Assembly (NCBI RefSeq): GCF_002077075.2
Contig: NZ_LCWM02000004.1
Location: 1-64,000, forward strand
Direction of reading: 5' to 3'
Source: Thermoproteus sp. CP80
GTDB taxonomy: Archaea; Thermoproteota; Thermoprotei; Thermoproteales; Thermoproteaceae
DNA: 64,000 nt
Position 1 is the stretch's first letter; every line of letters starts with the position of its first letter. The position numbers and the translations under genes are program-made. Of the stretch, positions 50,371 through 59,796 are shown one piece after another. The notes beneath the pieces were generated by a model that was given only the letters and a program-made list of their open reading frames with translations, made no database searches and was not told where the DNA came from.

Positions 50371-51359
50371 GGCCTGCTCGCCCTCACGACCGTCTCCACG
50401 TGCCGCGCAGCCAGGCCGGACTCTATAGTCCGTAGGGCCAGCTCGAGGCCGTCTCTGACGTCTCCCGCCAGGCCCGCCACGTATAGGGCGAGCGCGGCGT
50501 TCACGGCTATGGCGTATTTGGCGTCGCGGTCCTCCCCCCTCAAGCCTCTCAACGTCTTGGCCACCGACTCCTCCCTGGTGTCGGCCCTGGGCGTTCTGCC
50601 CCGCGGCACGCCTAGATCCTCGGGGGCGAGCTCGTACTCCTCCACCCTGCCGCCCTTCATCTCGGCGACCGCCGTGGCGCCCTCTATGGAGGCCTCGTCG
50701 ATCCCCGGCTCGCCGTGCACCACCAGGACGTGCTCCAGCCCCAGCCTGGCGGCGGCCTCGGCCACCACCGGCATGAGCCGCCTCTCCGCCACCCCTATTA
50801 TCTGTCTCCGCACCTGTCCGGGATTGGCCAGAGGACCCACTATGTTGAAAATGGTTCTGTACGGCAGCTTCTTGCGCACGGGGGCGACCCGGGAGAACGT
50901 GGGATGGTAGGCCGGCGCGAATAGGAAGGCGAACCTGGACCTCTTGAGGGCCTCGACGGCCTCGGCAGGCTTCAGGTTTATGTTGTAGCCGAGGGCCTCG
51001 AGGAAGTCGGCGCTGCCCGTCGGGCTTGTCACGGACCTGTTGCCGTGTTTGAGCACGTAGGCGCCGGCGGCAGACGCCACGAGCGCGGCGGCCGTCGAGA
51101 GGTTTATCGTCCTCTGGCCGTCGCCGCCTGTGCCCGCCGTGTCTATCGCCGGGAGGTCCACCTCGACCTTGACGCAAGTATCGCGCGCGGCTCTGGCGAA
51201 GCCCGCCACCTCCTCCGGCGTCTCGCCCCTCACCCTCATGGCCGTCAGCACGGCCGCTATCTCCACATCGCTCAGCTCCCCTCTCAGCATAGAGAGGGCG
51301 AGCGCGTAGCTCTCCTCGTAGCTCAAGGTCCCCCCCTCGCCGAGCTTTCTAAGCGACAT
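50367..51359 (-). CDS. trpD: Anthranilate phosphoribosyltransferase
   Basis: Couples anthranilate to PRPP. 330 residues; the PRPP-binding DTAGTGGDGQRTINLST and KHGNRSVTSPTGSADFLEALG are diagnostic, as is FNIVGPLANPG. It overlaps trpB2 by 11 bases and trpF by 4, indicating co-translation. Confidence 0.97.
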   Translation of the reverse strand: MSLRKLGEGGTLSYEESYALALSMLRGELSDVEIAAVLTAMRVRGETPEEVAGFARAARDTCVKVEVDLPAIDTAGTGGDGQRTINLSTAAALVASAAGAYVLKHGNRSVTSPTGSADFLEALGYNINLKPAEAVEALKRSRFAFLFAPAYHPTFSRVAPVRKKLPYRTIFNIVGPLANPGQVRRQIIGVAERRLMPVVAEAAARLGLEHVLVVHGEPGIDEASIEGATAVAEMKGGRVEEYELAPEDLGVPRGRTPRADTREESVAKTLRGLRGEDRDAKYAIAVNAALALYVAGLAGDVRDGLELALRTIESGLAARHVETVVRASRP

Positions 51360-52581
51360 GGGCCTTCTCGTATGCGTCCACGTCCAGGAGCCCGTGCCCC
51401 GATAGGTTGAACGCTATGACGGAACCCGGCGGAAGCTTCTTGGCTAGGTCCGCCACGGCCCTTATCGCGTGGGAGCTCTCCGGAGCCGGTATTATGCCCT
51501 CCGACCTCGCGAACGCGACAGCCGCCTCGAACACCTCCTCCTGCCTATAGGCCACGGCCTCCACCAGGCCCAGCCTCTTCAGTATCGAGAGGCTGGGGGC
51601 GGCTCCGTGGTAGCGGAGACCCGCGGCGTGTACAGCCGGCGGGACGAAGTCGTGCCCCAACGTGTACATCTTTATCATGGGCAAGACCCCGACCGCGTCC
51701 GGGAAGTCGTATCTGTACTCGCCCGCGGTGAGCTTAGGCGCCGCAGCGGATTCGGCGGCCAGGAACCTCGTCCTCCCGAAGCCCTCGCCCCTCAGCTTCA
51801 TGCCTATCATGGGGTAGGCGAACCCCCCGAAGTTGGAGCCTCCCCCCACGCAGCCCACGGCGTAGTCCGGCTCCTCAGGCATCTGCCTAATCGCCTCGAG
51901 CCCTATGACCGATTGGTGTATCAAGACGAACTCCAGCACGCTACCCGGCAGATACCGCCTCCTTTCGCCCGCCAGCGTGTACTCAACCGCCTCGGATATG
52001 GCTATGCCCAGGGAGCCCGGGTGGTCGGGCCTGTTGAACTTCCTCCCGGTCTCGGTCACGTCGCTGGGGCTGGGGTAGACCGTGGCGCCGTACGTCTTCA
52101 TGAAGGCGACCCGCTGCCTCTTGCTGTTGTAGGAGGGCCTGGTCATGAACACAACGGCCTTGAGGCCGAAGAGGGCGGCCGCCAGCGACACCGCCATGCC
52201 CCACTGCCCGGCCCCCGTCTCCGTCGCGACCTCATCGGCCCCGTCCAGCTTGGCGTAGTACGCCTGGGCGAGCGCCGTGTTCAGCTTATGGCTTCCGACG
52301 GGCAGGGCGCCCTCGTACTTGTAGTATATATGGACCTTGAGCCCGAGCCTCCTCTCGAACCCCTCGGCCCTCCTGAAGGGGGTGGGCCTACCCATCCTCG
52401 CGTAGGCCTCCCTGACCTCCTCCGGTATCGGGATCCACCGCTCTGCGGTGAATTCTTGGTCTATCAGCGCCGAGGGCAGAATTTTCGTAAGCAACGCAAT
52501 TCTGCTGTCCCCCTCGTCCGGATCCTTGGGAGGGGGGAGCGGCGCGGGGAGATCCGCGCCTATGTTGTACCACCTATCCAC
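51349..52581 (-). CDS. trpB2: Tryptophan synthase beta chain, TrpB2 type
   Basis: 410 residues. The PLP Lys is K99 in GSHKLNTALAQAYYAK; TETGAGQWG and GCVGGGSNFGG follow. The longer N-terminus and LIHQSVIGLEA identify the TrpB2 subfamily common in thermophilic archaea, which condenses serine with indole (or phosphoserine in some cases) and need not bind TrpA tightly. No TrpB1 gene is in the window, although trpA is in the same operon. Confidence 0.95.
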   Translation of the reverse strand: MDRWYNIGADLPAPLPPPKDPDEGDSRIALLTKILPSALIDQEFTAERWIPIPEEVREAYARMGRPTPFRRAEGFERRLGLKVHIYYKYEGALPVGSHKLNTALAQAYYAKLDGADEVATETGAGQWGMAVSLAAALFGLKAVVFMTRPSYNSKRQRVAFMKTYGATVYPSPSDVTETGRKFNRPDHPGSLGIAISEAVEYTLAGERRRYLPGSVLEFVLIHQSVIGLEAIRQMPEEPDYAVGCVGGGSNFGGFAYPMIGMKLRGEGFGRTRFLAAESAAAPKLTAGEYRYDFPDAVGVLPMIKMYTLGHDFVPPAVHAAGLRYHGAAPSLSILKRLGLVEAVAYRQEEVFEAAVAFARSEGIIPAPESSHAIRAVADLAKKLPPGSVIAFNLSGHGLLDVDAYEKAHVA

Positions 52582-52610
52582 CCCGACGACATGGGGCCGA
52601 GTACCCGGCT

Positions 52611-53435
52611 CTATTTAAGCTTTGCCGTCCCTATATAGACGGCCAATATGCCGAGCAGTATGAGCGCCGATCCGACCACTTGATCCGCCGCGGGGACAGC
52701 CCCGAAGGCCAAGTAGGAGAAGAGGTAGGAGAAGACGGGGACCAGCAACGACAGCTCGCCCACCTTCACCGGGCCCAGCTCGCGCACGGAGCGGAACCAC
52801 AGAAGCCAAGCCGCGCCTTGGGCCAACACGGCCAACGCCGTCAACAAGAGAGCGGCCTTGACCGTAAAGGACGATCTATAGGCCAGGGCGGCGAACGGCA
52901 ACAGGAACGCCGCCGCCGCGCCGTTCATGGCGGCCGTGGTGGACGTCGGCGGCCTCCCGGCCAACCATTTGCTGTAGACTACCGTGCCCAACGCCCAGAT
53001 AAAGCCGCCGAGTATGGGCAATAGGTCGTAGAGGCCTACGCCGCCTCCAACCGCCGAGATCGCCACGCCGAGTACTCCGAGGGCCACGCCGAGGATCTCG
53101 TTGGGCCTTACCCGCGTCTTCAGGGCCATGGCTGAAAGGACTATAAGGAATAGAGGCTGGGTGTACATGAGAGACGAGACGAGCCCAGGGCTGTTCGACA
53201 ACATGACGGAAAGATTTATCAACAACACGGTGGCGCCCATGTTCAGCACGCCCGCGATGGCCGTCCTTCCGTCGATCTTAACCGGCCTAGATATCGCCGA
53301 TAGGAATAGAAATCCTACCAGCGCCCTGAAAAACGCTATGAAGCCGGGCGAGAAGTAGGCGACCAAATACTTTGTCAGAGGATAGGCGAGCCCCCAGATG
53401 GCGGCGACGGCGAGCGGATAGGCGTACGCCCTCAT
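52611..53435 (-). CDS. EamA/DMT-family transporter inside the trp operon
   Basis: 274 residues with ten hydrophobic helices in two homologous halves; PLAVAAIWGLAYPLTKYLVA is the usual first EamA helix and a similar helix begins the second half. Overlaps trpA by ATGA, and trpB2 follows in the same direction. Family members export amino acids or metabolites; the operon suggests tryptophan or a precursor, unproven. Confidence 0.9.
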   Translation of the reverse strand: MRAYAYPLAVAAIWGLAYPLTKYLVAYFSPGFIAFFRALVGFLFLSAISRPVKIDGRTAIAGVLNMGATVLLINLSVMLSNSPGLVSSLMYTQPLFLIVLSAMALKTRVRPNEILGVALGVLGVAISAVGGGVGLYDLLPILGGFIWALGTVVYSKWLAGRPPTSTTAAMNGAAAAFLLPFAALAYRSSFTVKAALLLTALAVLAQGAAWLLWFRSVRELGPVKVGELSLLVPVFSYLFSYLAFGAVPAADQVVGSALILLGILAVYIGTAKLK

Positions 53436-54157
53436 CTAATAGCCCTCTTTATCTCGGCGAGGAACTCGACCGCGGCCTCCACGCCGCCATCCGCGAGACG
53501 CTTCATGGCCGCGGTTCCCACCACCAGCCCGTCGGCCCCCGCCTCCACGAGAGCCCTCGCCTTGTCGGGCCCATCTATCGCGAAGCCGGCGACGAGGTAG
53601 GTCTTGCCTATATGCTCCCTGGCAAGCCTGATGTTCCTCTCGACGTATACCGGCAACTTTATGCCGGTCGCCGCGTACAGGCCTATATATATGAACAGGG
53701 GGTCGTAGCCCGCGAGCCTCTCGGCGAGGGCGTAGGGGAATTTGCCGGGGAGGAAGAACGCGGGGGCCAGCCCGTTCGCCCTCATCGACGCCACGTAGGC
53801 GTCCAGCATCTCGGGCATGTCTATCAGGAGGTCGGGCAGGAGGACCGAGGCCGCGCCCGCCCCGGCCGCCGCTCTGGCCAGCTCGTCGAACCTGCCCGCG
53901 AAATCCTCGGCATAGCCCATGAGGATGGCGTTCTCGGGGAGCTCCAGCCCCCGCAACGCGGCGATGCCCTTAACCGGCGCCGACCTATGGCTCGACCTGA
54001 TGAAAGGGCCGTCGTACTTGGGGTTCTCCGTGGGTATCCCGACCTCCACGAAGTCGGCTATCCCGGCCGCCGCGTCTAGAAACTCCGCGAAGACGGCGCC
54101 GTTGGGCCAGCCGGCTGTCACATACACGCCGAGGCCCGGCCGAGGCAACGTTGCCAT
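53432..54157 (-). CDS. trpA: Tryptophan synthase alpha chain
   Basis: Cleaves indole-glycerol phosphate to indole. 241 residues, short for the family. The catalytic Glu lies in DFVEVGIPTENPKYDGP and the Asp in SVLLPDLLID; VAGFAIDGPDKARALVEAGA and GLVVGTAAM form the phosphate site. First gene of the trp operon, with a TATA box 25 bases upstream. trpC, trpE and trpG are not in the window. Confidence 0.93.
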   Translation of the reverse strand: MATLPRPGLGVYVTAGWPNGAVFAEFLDAAAGIADFVEVGIPTENPKYDGPFIRSSHRSAPVKGIAALRGLELPENAILMGYAEDFAGRFDELARAAAGAGAASVLLPDLLIDMPEMLDAYVASMRANGLAPAFFLPGKFPYALAERLAGYDPLFIYIGLYAATGIKLPVYVERNIRLAREHIGKTYLVAGFAIDGPDKARALVEAGADGLVVGTAAMKRLADGGVEAAVEFLAEIKRAIR

Positions 54158-54177
54158 GGACGGCGGTTTTGGGCCCC

Positions 54178-54191
54178 CCTAAAAAATTTTG
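54178..54191 (-). promoter_or_regulatory. trp operon promoter
   Basis: On the minus strand an A/T-run TTTTTTAGG is centred about 25 bases before the trpA ATG (54157). It lies only a few bases from the stop of the upstream nucleotidyltransferase gene (54193). No attenuator-like structure is visible. Confidence 0.5.
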
Positions 54192-54192
54192 C

Positions 54193-55416
54193 CTACGTCA
54201 GCGCGAAGTTCTCTAGCTTGACCCCGTCGCCGACAGATCTATGCGGCCAGACCTTGGCGTTTATCAACACGGCGCCTCTGCCGACCGTCACGTCGTTGCC
54301 CAACACCGAGCCTATCAGGAGCGCCCCCTCGCCCACGGCGCTGTGCCTCCCCACTATGGATCCCTCGACCCTGGACCTTGGCCCCAGCACCGATCTGTCC
54401 ATGACCACCGAGTCGACGACCTCGGCGCCTTCGCCCAAGATGGTGTAGTTGTCTATCACCGAGTTCTTCAGGTAGACGCCCCTCCCTATCTTGACGTGTC
54501 TCCCTATCAGGACGTCGCCCTCCACCCTTACGTCGCCCGAGCTTATACGCTCCTTCAGCTCCCTCTTCAGAGCCAACGACTCGGGGCTCGTCCCCTGCAC
54601 GAAGATCCGGGGCAGGACCTCCTCCGAGGCGAGGTCCGACGGCCCCAGGTTGTCCAGCAGATACCGCGTCGCCGCGAGGTATCTATCGGGGCTACCCACG
54701 TCGAACCAAAAGCCCTTCGTGACGAACCCGTAGACGGGCAGGCCCGCATCTATCGCGGCCGGTATCACGTTGGACCCGAAGTCCATTAGCCCCTCTCTGT
54801 AGAGCCTCGACCCCACCTCGCCCTCCAGGAAATTTAGGAAGTCCTCAGAAAGGAGGTACAGCCCCGTGTTGACCAGATTGCTGGGGGCGTCCTCCCTCCT
54901 CTTGGGCTTCTCCACGAACCTTAAGATCCTCATCCTCTCGTCCACGGCGGCGACGCCGAACTCCTCTACGTTCTCCTCCTCCTTCAGGGCTATGGTCATA
55001 AACGCCTTGTTGGCCTCGTGGAATTTGTAGAAGGAATCCAGATCCATCTCGAATATGTTGTCGCCCTGCACCACCAGCACCGGCTCCTTCACGCCGTAGT
55101 ACTCCAGAGAGATCTTCACAGCCTCCGCGTTTCCCCGGGTCTCAGCCCTAGGCATGTACCTCAGGCGGACCCTCACGCCGTATTCCCTCTCGAGCCAGTA
55201 GCCCTCGCCGAAGTAGTCGTAGATGTCCTTGTAGTTGTAATAGCCCCTGACCCCCATTATGATCTCCTCGACGCCCTGCCTAGCCAAATTGACCAGAGTG
55301 AACTCTATGAGGGGCCTGTTGAGCATGCGGACCATGGCCTTGGAGGTCTCCACGGTGAGAGGCCGGAGGCGCACCGCCTCGCCGCCGACGGGAATAACGG
55401 CAACTCTGACGCCCAT
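54193..55416 (-). CDS. Sugar-1-phosphate nucleotidylyltransferase with beta-helix domain
   Basis: 407 residues. The N-terminal NTP-transferase domain has GGEAVRLRPLT (a variant of GGxGTRLxPLT), VVQGDNIFEMDL, RFVEKPK and TKGFWFDVGSPDRYL. From about 290 a left-handed beta helix follows (GDVLIGRHVKIGRGVYLKNS and so on), as in GlmU- or ManC-like enzymes. The sugar cannot be told. The next gene downstream in the same orientation starts at 54157; glycogen synthase lies upstream at 55444. Confidence 0.9.
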   Translation of the reverse strand: MGVRVAVIPVGGEAVRLRPLTVETSKAMVRMLNRPLIEFTLVNLARQGVEEIIMGVRGYYNYKDIYDYFGEGYWLEREYGVRVRLRYMPRAETRGNAEAVKISLEYYGVKEPVLVVQGDNIFEMDLDSFYKFHEANKAFMTIALKEEENVEEFGVAAVDERMRILRFVEKPKRREDAPSNLVNTGLYLLSEDFLNFLEGEVGSRLYREGLMDFGSNVIPAAIDAGLPVYGFVTKGFWFDVGSPDRYLAATRYLLDNLGPSDLASEEVLPRIFVQGTSPESLALKRELKERISSGDVRVEGDVLIGRHVKIGRGVYLKNSVIDNYTILGEGAEVVDSVVMDRSVLGPRSRVEGSIVGRHSAVGEGALLIGSVLGNDVTVGRGAVLINAKVWPHRSVGDGVKLENFALT

Positions 55417-55443
55417 ACATATCGGTACGCCTGAACATAAATT

Positions 55444-57006
55444 TTAAGCCGGCGTGACCGCCTTGTAGAAGGCCATCTGTCTAGCCTTCTCGTAACAATG
55501 TTTTAGCTGTTCGTAGAGGTTTTTCTCTCTGAACCTCTCGTCGACGTAGCGCGATATGTAGCGCCTCAGGCCTTTTACATATTCTATACCTCTGGCAGAC
55601 GCGATCTCTCTGAGCCTTCCGTCGGGTATGGAGTCGGGCTTGAACCGCCACAGCCAATTGGCCAGAGACTCCATCGCGGCGCCCAGCGCCGCCACGTCCT
55701 CCGGCGGCACGAGGAGGCCTACCCCCTCGCCGCTCCGGAAGTCGGCGACCACCTCGGGCAGCCCGCCGGTCGCGGACGCTATGACGGGCGTCCCCACCGC
55801 CATGGCCTCTATGGCCGAGATGCCGAAGGGCTCCCAACGGGAGGGCATGACGAGCGCGGTCGCGGCGTAGTTGAGGGCCATGTAGAGGTCTCTGGGGATC
55901 TTAGCGAAGGAGAGGAAGGCCCTCCCCCACCTCTCGCGGACGAGGCGCCTTAGGTATTCCTCATATCCGAAGTCCCCCACGGATACGGCGAGCACCAGAA
56001 GGCGCGCCGAGGGGGAGAGGTCGAGCGCCCTTATCGCCAGATCGAGCCCCTTCTGGCTGGTCGCCCGCCCCACGGCCAGGAAGAGGGCGCCTCCTCCATC
56101 TAGGTGCCCCTCCCCTCCCATCCTCTCCACCGCCTCAACCAGGCGCCAGGGGGAGCCGTCGGGGGCCAGCCTGCGGAAGTGGGACTCGGCCTCCTCGATC
56201 CTCCAGTCCGTGGAGTTGTAGAGGACGCACGACTTGCCCCTAAGCCAATCGCCGTACTTCGAAAGCGCCTCGCGCAGGTATCCCCAGCTCACGCTGGACA
56301 CCACATCGCTCTCCACGGCGGCGAAGCCCTCGACAGAGCCCCCCACGGAGTCCCACACGGCTGAGTACAGCTCCTGCCTGTGGCAGCAGACCCTCCAGAC
56401 CAGATGGGGCCTGTCCGGCAGACCCGCCCATTCGGCGGAGGCGTAGTGCCACGGGAAGGAGTAGCCCGACGACAGGTGGATCGTGTATACGAGAGGTATC
56501 GCAAGCCCCTTCCTCTCTGCGTAGTCCCTCAGGGCTATCCCGGCGAGCCCGGAGTGCCAGTCGTTGGCATGTATTAGGTCCGGGAGCCCGTACCTCTCGG
56601 CGTAGGACACCACCGCCCTAGCGAATAGGGCCGCCTTCTCCTCGACGTTCTCGTAGGGGTACCACCTGTCGAAGACGAGGCCGGTGGCCGTATCCAAGCC
56701 TTTGAACATAACCACCTTGACCCCGGCGACCTCGGTCCCCTCAGCCCCGAGGCAATAGGGGTAGGGCCTCCCGTCGAGGCCGCGCCTATCCCCACAGACC
56801 CGGAAGTCCAGCGGCGATAGGGGAAATCCCCTGTTGGGGTCCAGATGCCTTCCGTGCGACGGCATTAGGACGGTCACATCGATGCCCCGCCTGGCTAAAG
56901 CCGTTGCGTACTGCCTCACGGCCTCGCCCAGCCCGCCCACCTTGACCAAACCTGCATATTCGAACGTCAGCAGAAAAACCTTGTTCACCGCCTCGGGAGC
57001 TCTCAT
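55444..57006 (-). CDS. glgA: Glycogen/starch synthase (GT5)
   Basis: Uses ADP- or UDP-glucose to extend glycogen. From ATG 57006 the product is 520 residues; an ATG three codons earlier is possible. FEYAGLVKVGGLGEAVRQYA has the KxGGL sugar-nucleotide motif near residues 22-26; the GT-B C-terminal domain has LFLAVGRATSQKGLDLAIRA, LVMPSRWEPFGISAIEAMAV and GTPVIASATGGLPEVV. A TATA-like GATATACG lies just over 20 bases upstream. It follows the nucleotidylyltransferase gene in the same orientation. Confidence 0.92.
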   Translation of the reverse strand: MRAPEAVNKVFLLTFEYAGLVKVGGLGEAVRQYATALARRGIDVTVLMPSHGRHLDPNRGFPLSPLDFRVCGDRRGLDGRPYPYCLGAEGTEVAGVKVVMFKGLDTATGLVFDRWYPYENVEEKAALFARAVVSYAERYGLPDLIHANDWHSGLAGIALRDYAERKGLAIPLVYTIHLSSGYSFPWHYASAEWAGLPDRPHLVWRVCCHRQELYSAVWDSVGGSVEGFAAVESDVVSSVSWGYLREALSKYGDWLRGKSCVLYNSTDWRIEEAESHFRRLAPDGSPWRLVEAVERMGGEGHLDGGGALFLAVGRATSQKGLDLAIRALDLSPSARLLVLAVSVGDFGYEEYLRRLVRERWGRAFLSFAKIPRDLYMALNYAATALVMPSRWEPFGISAIEAMAVGTPVIASATGGLPEVVADFRSGEGVGLLVPPEDVAALGAAMESLANWLWRFKPDSIPDGRLREIASARGIEYVKGLRRYISRYVDERFREKNLYEQLKHCYEKARQMAFYKAVTPA

Positions 57007-57473
57007 GGCGCACATATTTCTCGTATATCAAAATTGAGATCCGCCGGGGGCCTCGACGGATCGCGGCGAGCTCAAGCAGATTTCGGCATGATACGTAGGA
57101 GACGTGGAGCGACGGCGCGTCGACGGCCGCGCCTTGTCCAGAATCCGCGATGCTGAGGGGCGCCGCATACCCCCGCTTCTGTCGGGGTATCGATCTGACC
57201 CCCTACCCGGGCCTCGCCGCGGCCTCACAGGCCCTGCTTGGGGGCCGCGGCGCCGGCTGGTTTTTACCCCCGCCTTTCGGCGGCCCGCCGGCGCCCTCCG
57301 CGGGCGGTGCGGGAGGTTCCAGAGGGCGGCCGTCTCCGAGCCGCCCCCGTCCCCTCGGCGCCCGGCCATGTTGTTTATCGGGATAAAAATCCTTAACCGA
57401 GGCGTCTATCGAGGAGCCCTTTTCGAGGCAGGCCCTCGTCGGGGCTGATTTTTATAGGGGTCGTCAGGCGTAC
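57007..57473. other. GC-rich intergenic region between glgA and a transporter gene
   Basis: About 465 bases. It holds the glgA promoter at the left and, at the right, TTTTTATAGG about 25 bases before the GTG of the transporter. The middle has many G/C hairpin possibilities but no conserved SRP or RNase P signature that I can find, and no convincing gene. Confidence 0.4.
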
Positions 57474-58634
57474 GTGCGCTCCGGCAGGGATATCTTGGGC
57501 CTAATCGCGCTGATCGCGACGTTGACGATCGCGGCTAGGTCCGTGAACTACATGGTGCAGAGCACCGTGCCGCCTCTGGCCAGAGAGCTCGGCTTCACGC
57601 CGTCCTCGATAGGCTTGTTGGCCGCCGTAGGCGCCGTCGGCCAGCTCATCGGCAGCTCCGTGGTCAACATCGCGCTGGGACCCTCGCCTAGAAGGAGGGC
57701 CTTAGTCGCCGCAACGGCGGCGATTCCCCCGGCGTTGGCGGCCTTCTGGCTGTCCGGACCCGCCGGGCTTTGGGCCGCCTCCTTCATCTCGGGCCTATCC
57801 TTCGGCGTGGTTATGCCCAACTTGATAAATATCGCGTCGGTGAGGCCCGAATACGCCGAGAGGTTGCTCGCGGCCTACTCCCTCTCGCTGAGCACGAGCC
57901 TCGTCATAGGCCCGGCCTACGAGACGGCCATATTGACCAGGTATGGCTACAGAGAGGTGTTCCTCTTCTTCCTACCCTTCGCCGTAACCCTGCTCGCCCT
58001 GTCGCCGAGGATCCCCATAGTCGGGTCTAGATCAGCCGACCTCCGCGCGACCTATGGATCCGCGCTGTCGAGCAGAGGCTTTATATCGGCGGCGTTGGCC
58101 ATTACGTCGTATAACGTGCCCTTCATAGCACTCGTGACCTATCTGCCCATATACGCCTCGGAGGAGCTGGGGCTTGCAAGGGCCGCGGCCTATTCTCTCT
58201 TCCTGCCCTTCTTCGCCGTGTCCATGCTCACGCGCCTCTACATGTTCCTCCGACCTGTCAGGGACGTGAACAAGGCCTTCGCCGCGTCCGTGGCGCTGAC
58301 CTTGTCGGGCCTGGCCGTCTTCTACGCGGCCAGGGACTACGCCTCGTTGGCCACGGCCATGGCCATCCTCGGCGTGCCTCACGGCAGCGTGTTCACCATC
58401 TCGACCATAATGATAGTCAGGACGACGACGTTGGAGGAGAGAAACGCCGTTAATTCCCTCTTCTCGTCCTATCTGGTGGTTTTAGGTATGGCGATTCCGC
58501 CGGCCCTAGGCGCCGCGGCCGAGCTCTGGGGCTACGGCGCCATGTGGCTCCTCCTGGCCCCCTTGGTGGCGGCGATGTCAGCCGCCTTCTTCTCGTTGTT
58601 CGGCAAAACCAAGGAGTTCAAAAGCCCTATTTGA
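57474..58634 (+). CDS. Major facilitator superfamily transporter
   Basis: 386 residues with 12 hydrophobic helices in two halves. GFTPSSIGLLAAVGAVGQLI and SGLSFGVVMPNL resemble the loop and helix patterns of MFS exporters. GTG start, TATA box about 25 bases upstream. Substrate unknown. Its end overlaps the opposite small membrane gene by eight bases. Confidence 0.88.
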   Translation: MRSGRDILGLIALIATLTIAARSVNYMVQSTVPPLARELGFTPSSIGLLAAVGAVGQLIGSSVVNIALGPSPRRRALVAATAAIPPALAAFWLSGPAGLWAASFISGLSFGVVMPNLINIASVRPEYAERLLAAYSLSLSTSLVIGPAYETAILTRYGYREVFLFFLPFAVTLLALSPRIPIVGSRSADLRATYGSALSSRGFISAALAITSYNVPFIALVTYLPIYASEELGLARAAAYSLFLPFFAVSMLTRLYMFLRPVRDVNKAFAASVALTLSGLAVFYAARDYASLATAMAILGVPHGSVFTISTIMIVRTTTLEERNAVNSLFSSYLVVLGMAIPPALGAAAELWGYGAMWLLLAPLVAAMSAAFFSLFGKTKEFKSPI

Positions 58635-58914
58635 TGAGCAACCCTATCACGAGGCCTATTATGAACGTGAGGGAGGAGTAGGGGATCATGGCCTTCAACA
58701 CGCCGAGCTTCTCCGCGGCTTGGTAGGCCGTGTAGCCCAGGCTCTGGATTATGCCCATGGCAGCGGACGGCGAGATGTAGCCCACGGCGACCGCCAGCAA
58801 CAATATGGCCAACAACACTATGGCTACGCCTATGAGCCGTCTTATCAATACGCCTATAAGTAAGCCGAATATGAAGGGCACGACCAAGGCGAGAACCTGC
58901 GTCAACGGTATCAT
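58627..58914 (-). CDS. Small membrane protein, three helices, 95 residues
   Basis: VLALVVPFIFGLLIGVLI, VAIVLLAILLLAVAVGYI and LTFIIGLVIGLLIK are membrane helices separated by a polar Gly/Ala/Tyr segment. TTTAAATAAGC about 23 bases before the ATG is a good TATA box. Function unknown. Confidence 0.75.
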   Translation of the reverse strand: MIPLTQVLALVVPFIFGLLIGVLIRRLIGVAIVLLAILLLAVAVGYISPSAAMGIIQSLGYTAYQAAEKLGVLKAMIPYSSLTFIIGLVIGLLIK

Positions 58915-59163
58915 ACCACTATAAACATAGCTTATTTAAAAACATTTGGGGCCGCACGCCCGCTCCGATACGTCCGCGGACTCCATTATGCGGGGCAGGG
59001 AGATCGGCGATAAGAACGCTGAGAGCTCGTTCGCCTACTTGGCGGAACCTATGGCGCAGGCGTTCAGCGGCGGGCATCTCGGCTTGATGCGGCGAGGTGC
59101 CCTTGACCAAGCCCCTCGGGCTATGGGGATGAATTTATAAAGTGCGAGCGGAGATACGCCGCG

Positions 59164-59796
59164 GTGGCGTTCGCCTGTATGCCCAACTGCGCGTTGTGCT
59201 GCAGAGCCAGCCCCGTGACCGTGTTGCCGCATGAAGTCTACGTGCTGGAGTCGCTGGCGCGCGACCTGGATGTGAGGGTCAAGTTTGCGCCGGCCTATAC
59301 GCTCCTCGACGCCGTAAGCGGCGTGAGGGTAGCGCTCAGCTACCTGATGCTTCTCGACGGCGAGGGCAAATGCCCATTCCTCAGAGGAACTAAGTGCCTC
59401 GTCCACGACCTCTACAAGCCCCTGACCTGCAGATCGTTCCCCTATCTGCCCAAGGTGATAAAATACGAGCTGGATCCAGTCGCGAAGGAGATAAGAATGG
59501 AGATAAACTTCGTCATGTCGACCCTCTGCCCCGTCGTCAAGTCCGACCTGTCCCCCCGCGATCTGGTCAAAATGCGCGACATAAGGATCGCAGTCCAGTA
59601 CGCGCCGAAGGAGGTCGAGGTGGCCAGAGAGACCGTGGAGAGGAGGCTCTTCTACGCCCGCATATTGAGCGACCTCTGGCAGAAGGGCTACGTGGAGCTA
59701 CAAGACGGGGCCAACAGCCCCTTCCACCCGGTCGTCAACGGCTTTGCCTTCATACGGCGCTTCCGGCCCGAGTTAACCATAAAGGATCTGCTCTAG
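59164..59796 (+). CDS. YkgJ-type Cys-cluster protein
   Basis: 210 residues. The N-terminal Cys cluster C5, C9, C12, C13 (MPNCALCCRA) plus CPFLRGTKCLVHDLYKPLTC and a later LCP match the YkgJ/zinc- or iron-chelating family (CxxxCxxCC). Role unknown in archaea. GTG 59164 lies 25 bases after TTTATAAAG. Tail-to-tail four-base overlap with the next gene. Confidence 0.82.
   Translation: MAFACMPNCALCCRASPVTVLPHEVYVLESLARDLDVRVKFAPAYTLLDAVSGVRVALSYLMLLDGEGKCPFLRGTKCLVHDLYKPLTCRSFPYLPKVIKYELDPVAKEIRMEINFVMSTLCPVVKSDLSPRDLVKMRDIRIAVQYAPKEVEVARETVERRLFYARILSDLWQKGYVELQDGANSPFHPVVNGFAFIRRFRPELTIKDLL

Noticed and set aside
50371-51177. Upstream part of the trpF frame (would give a 480-residue protein)
   Set aside because: It overlaps trpD in another frame and is low-complexity; GTG at 50370 with the GTGA junction is the real start.
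57040-57440. Possible SRP or RNase P RNA in a GC-rich intergenic region
   Set aside because: None of the conserved loop sequences I know of these RNAs could be found.
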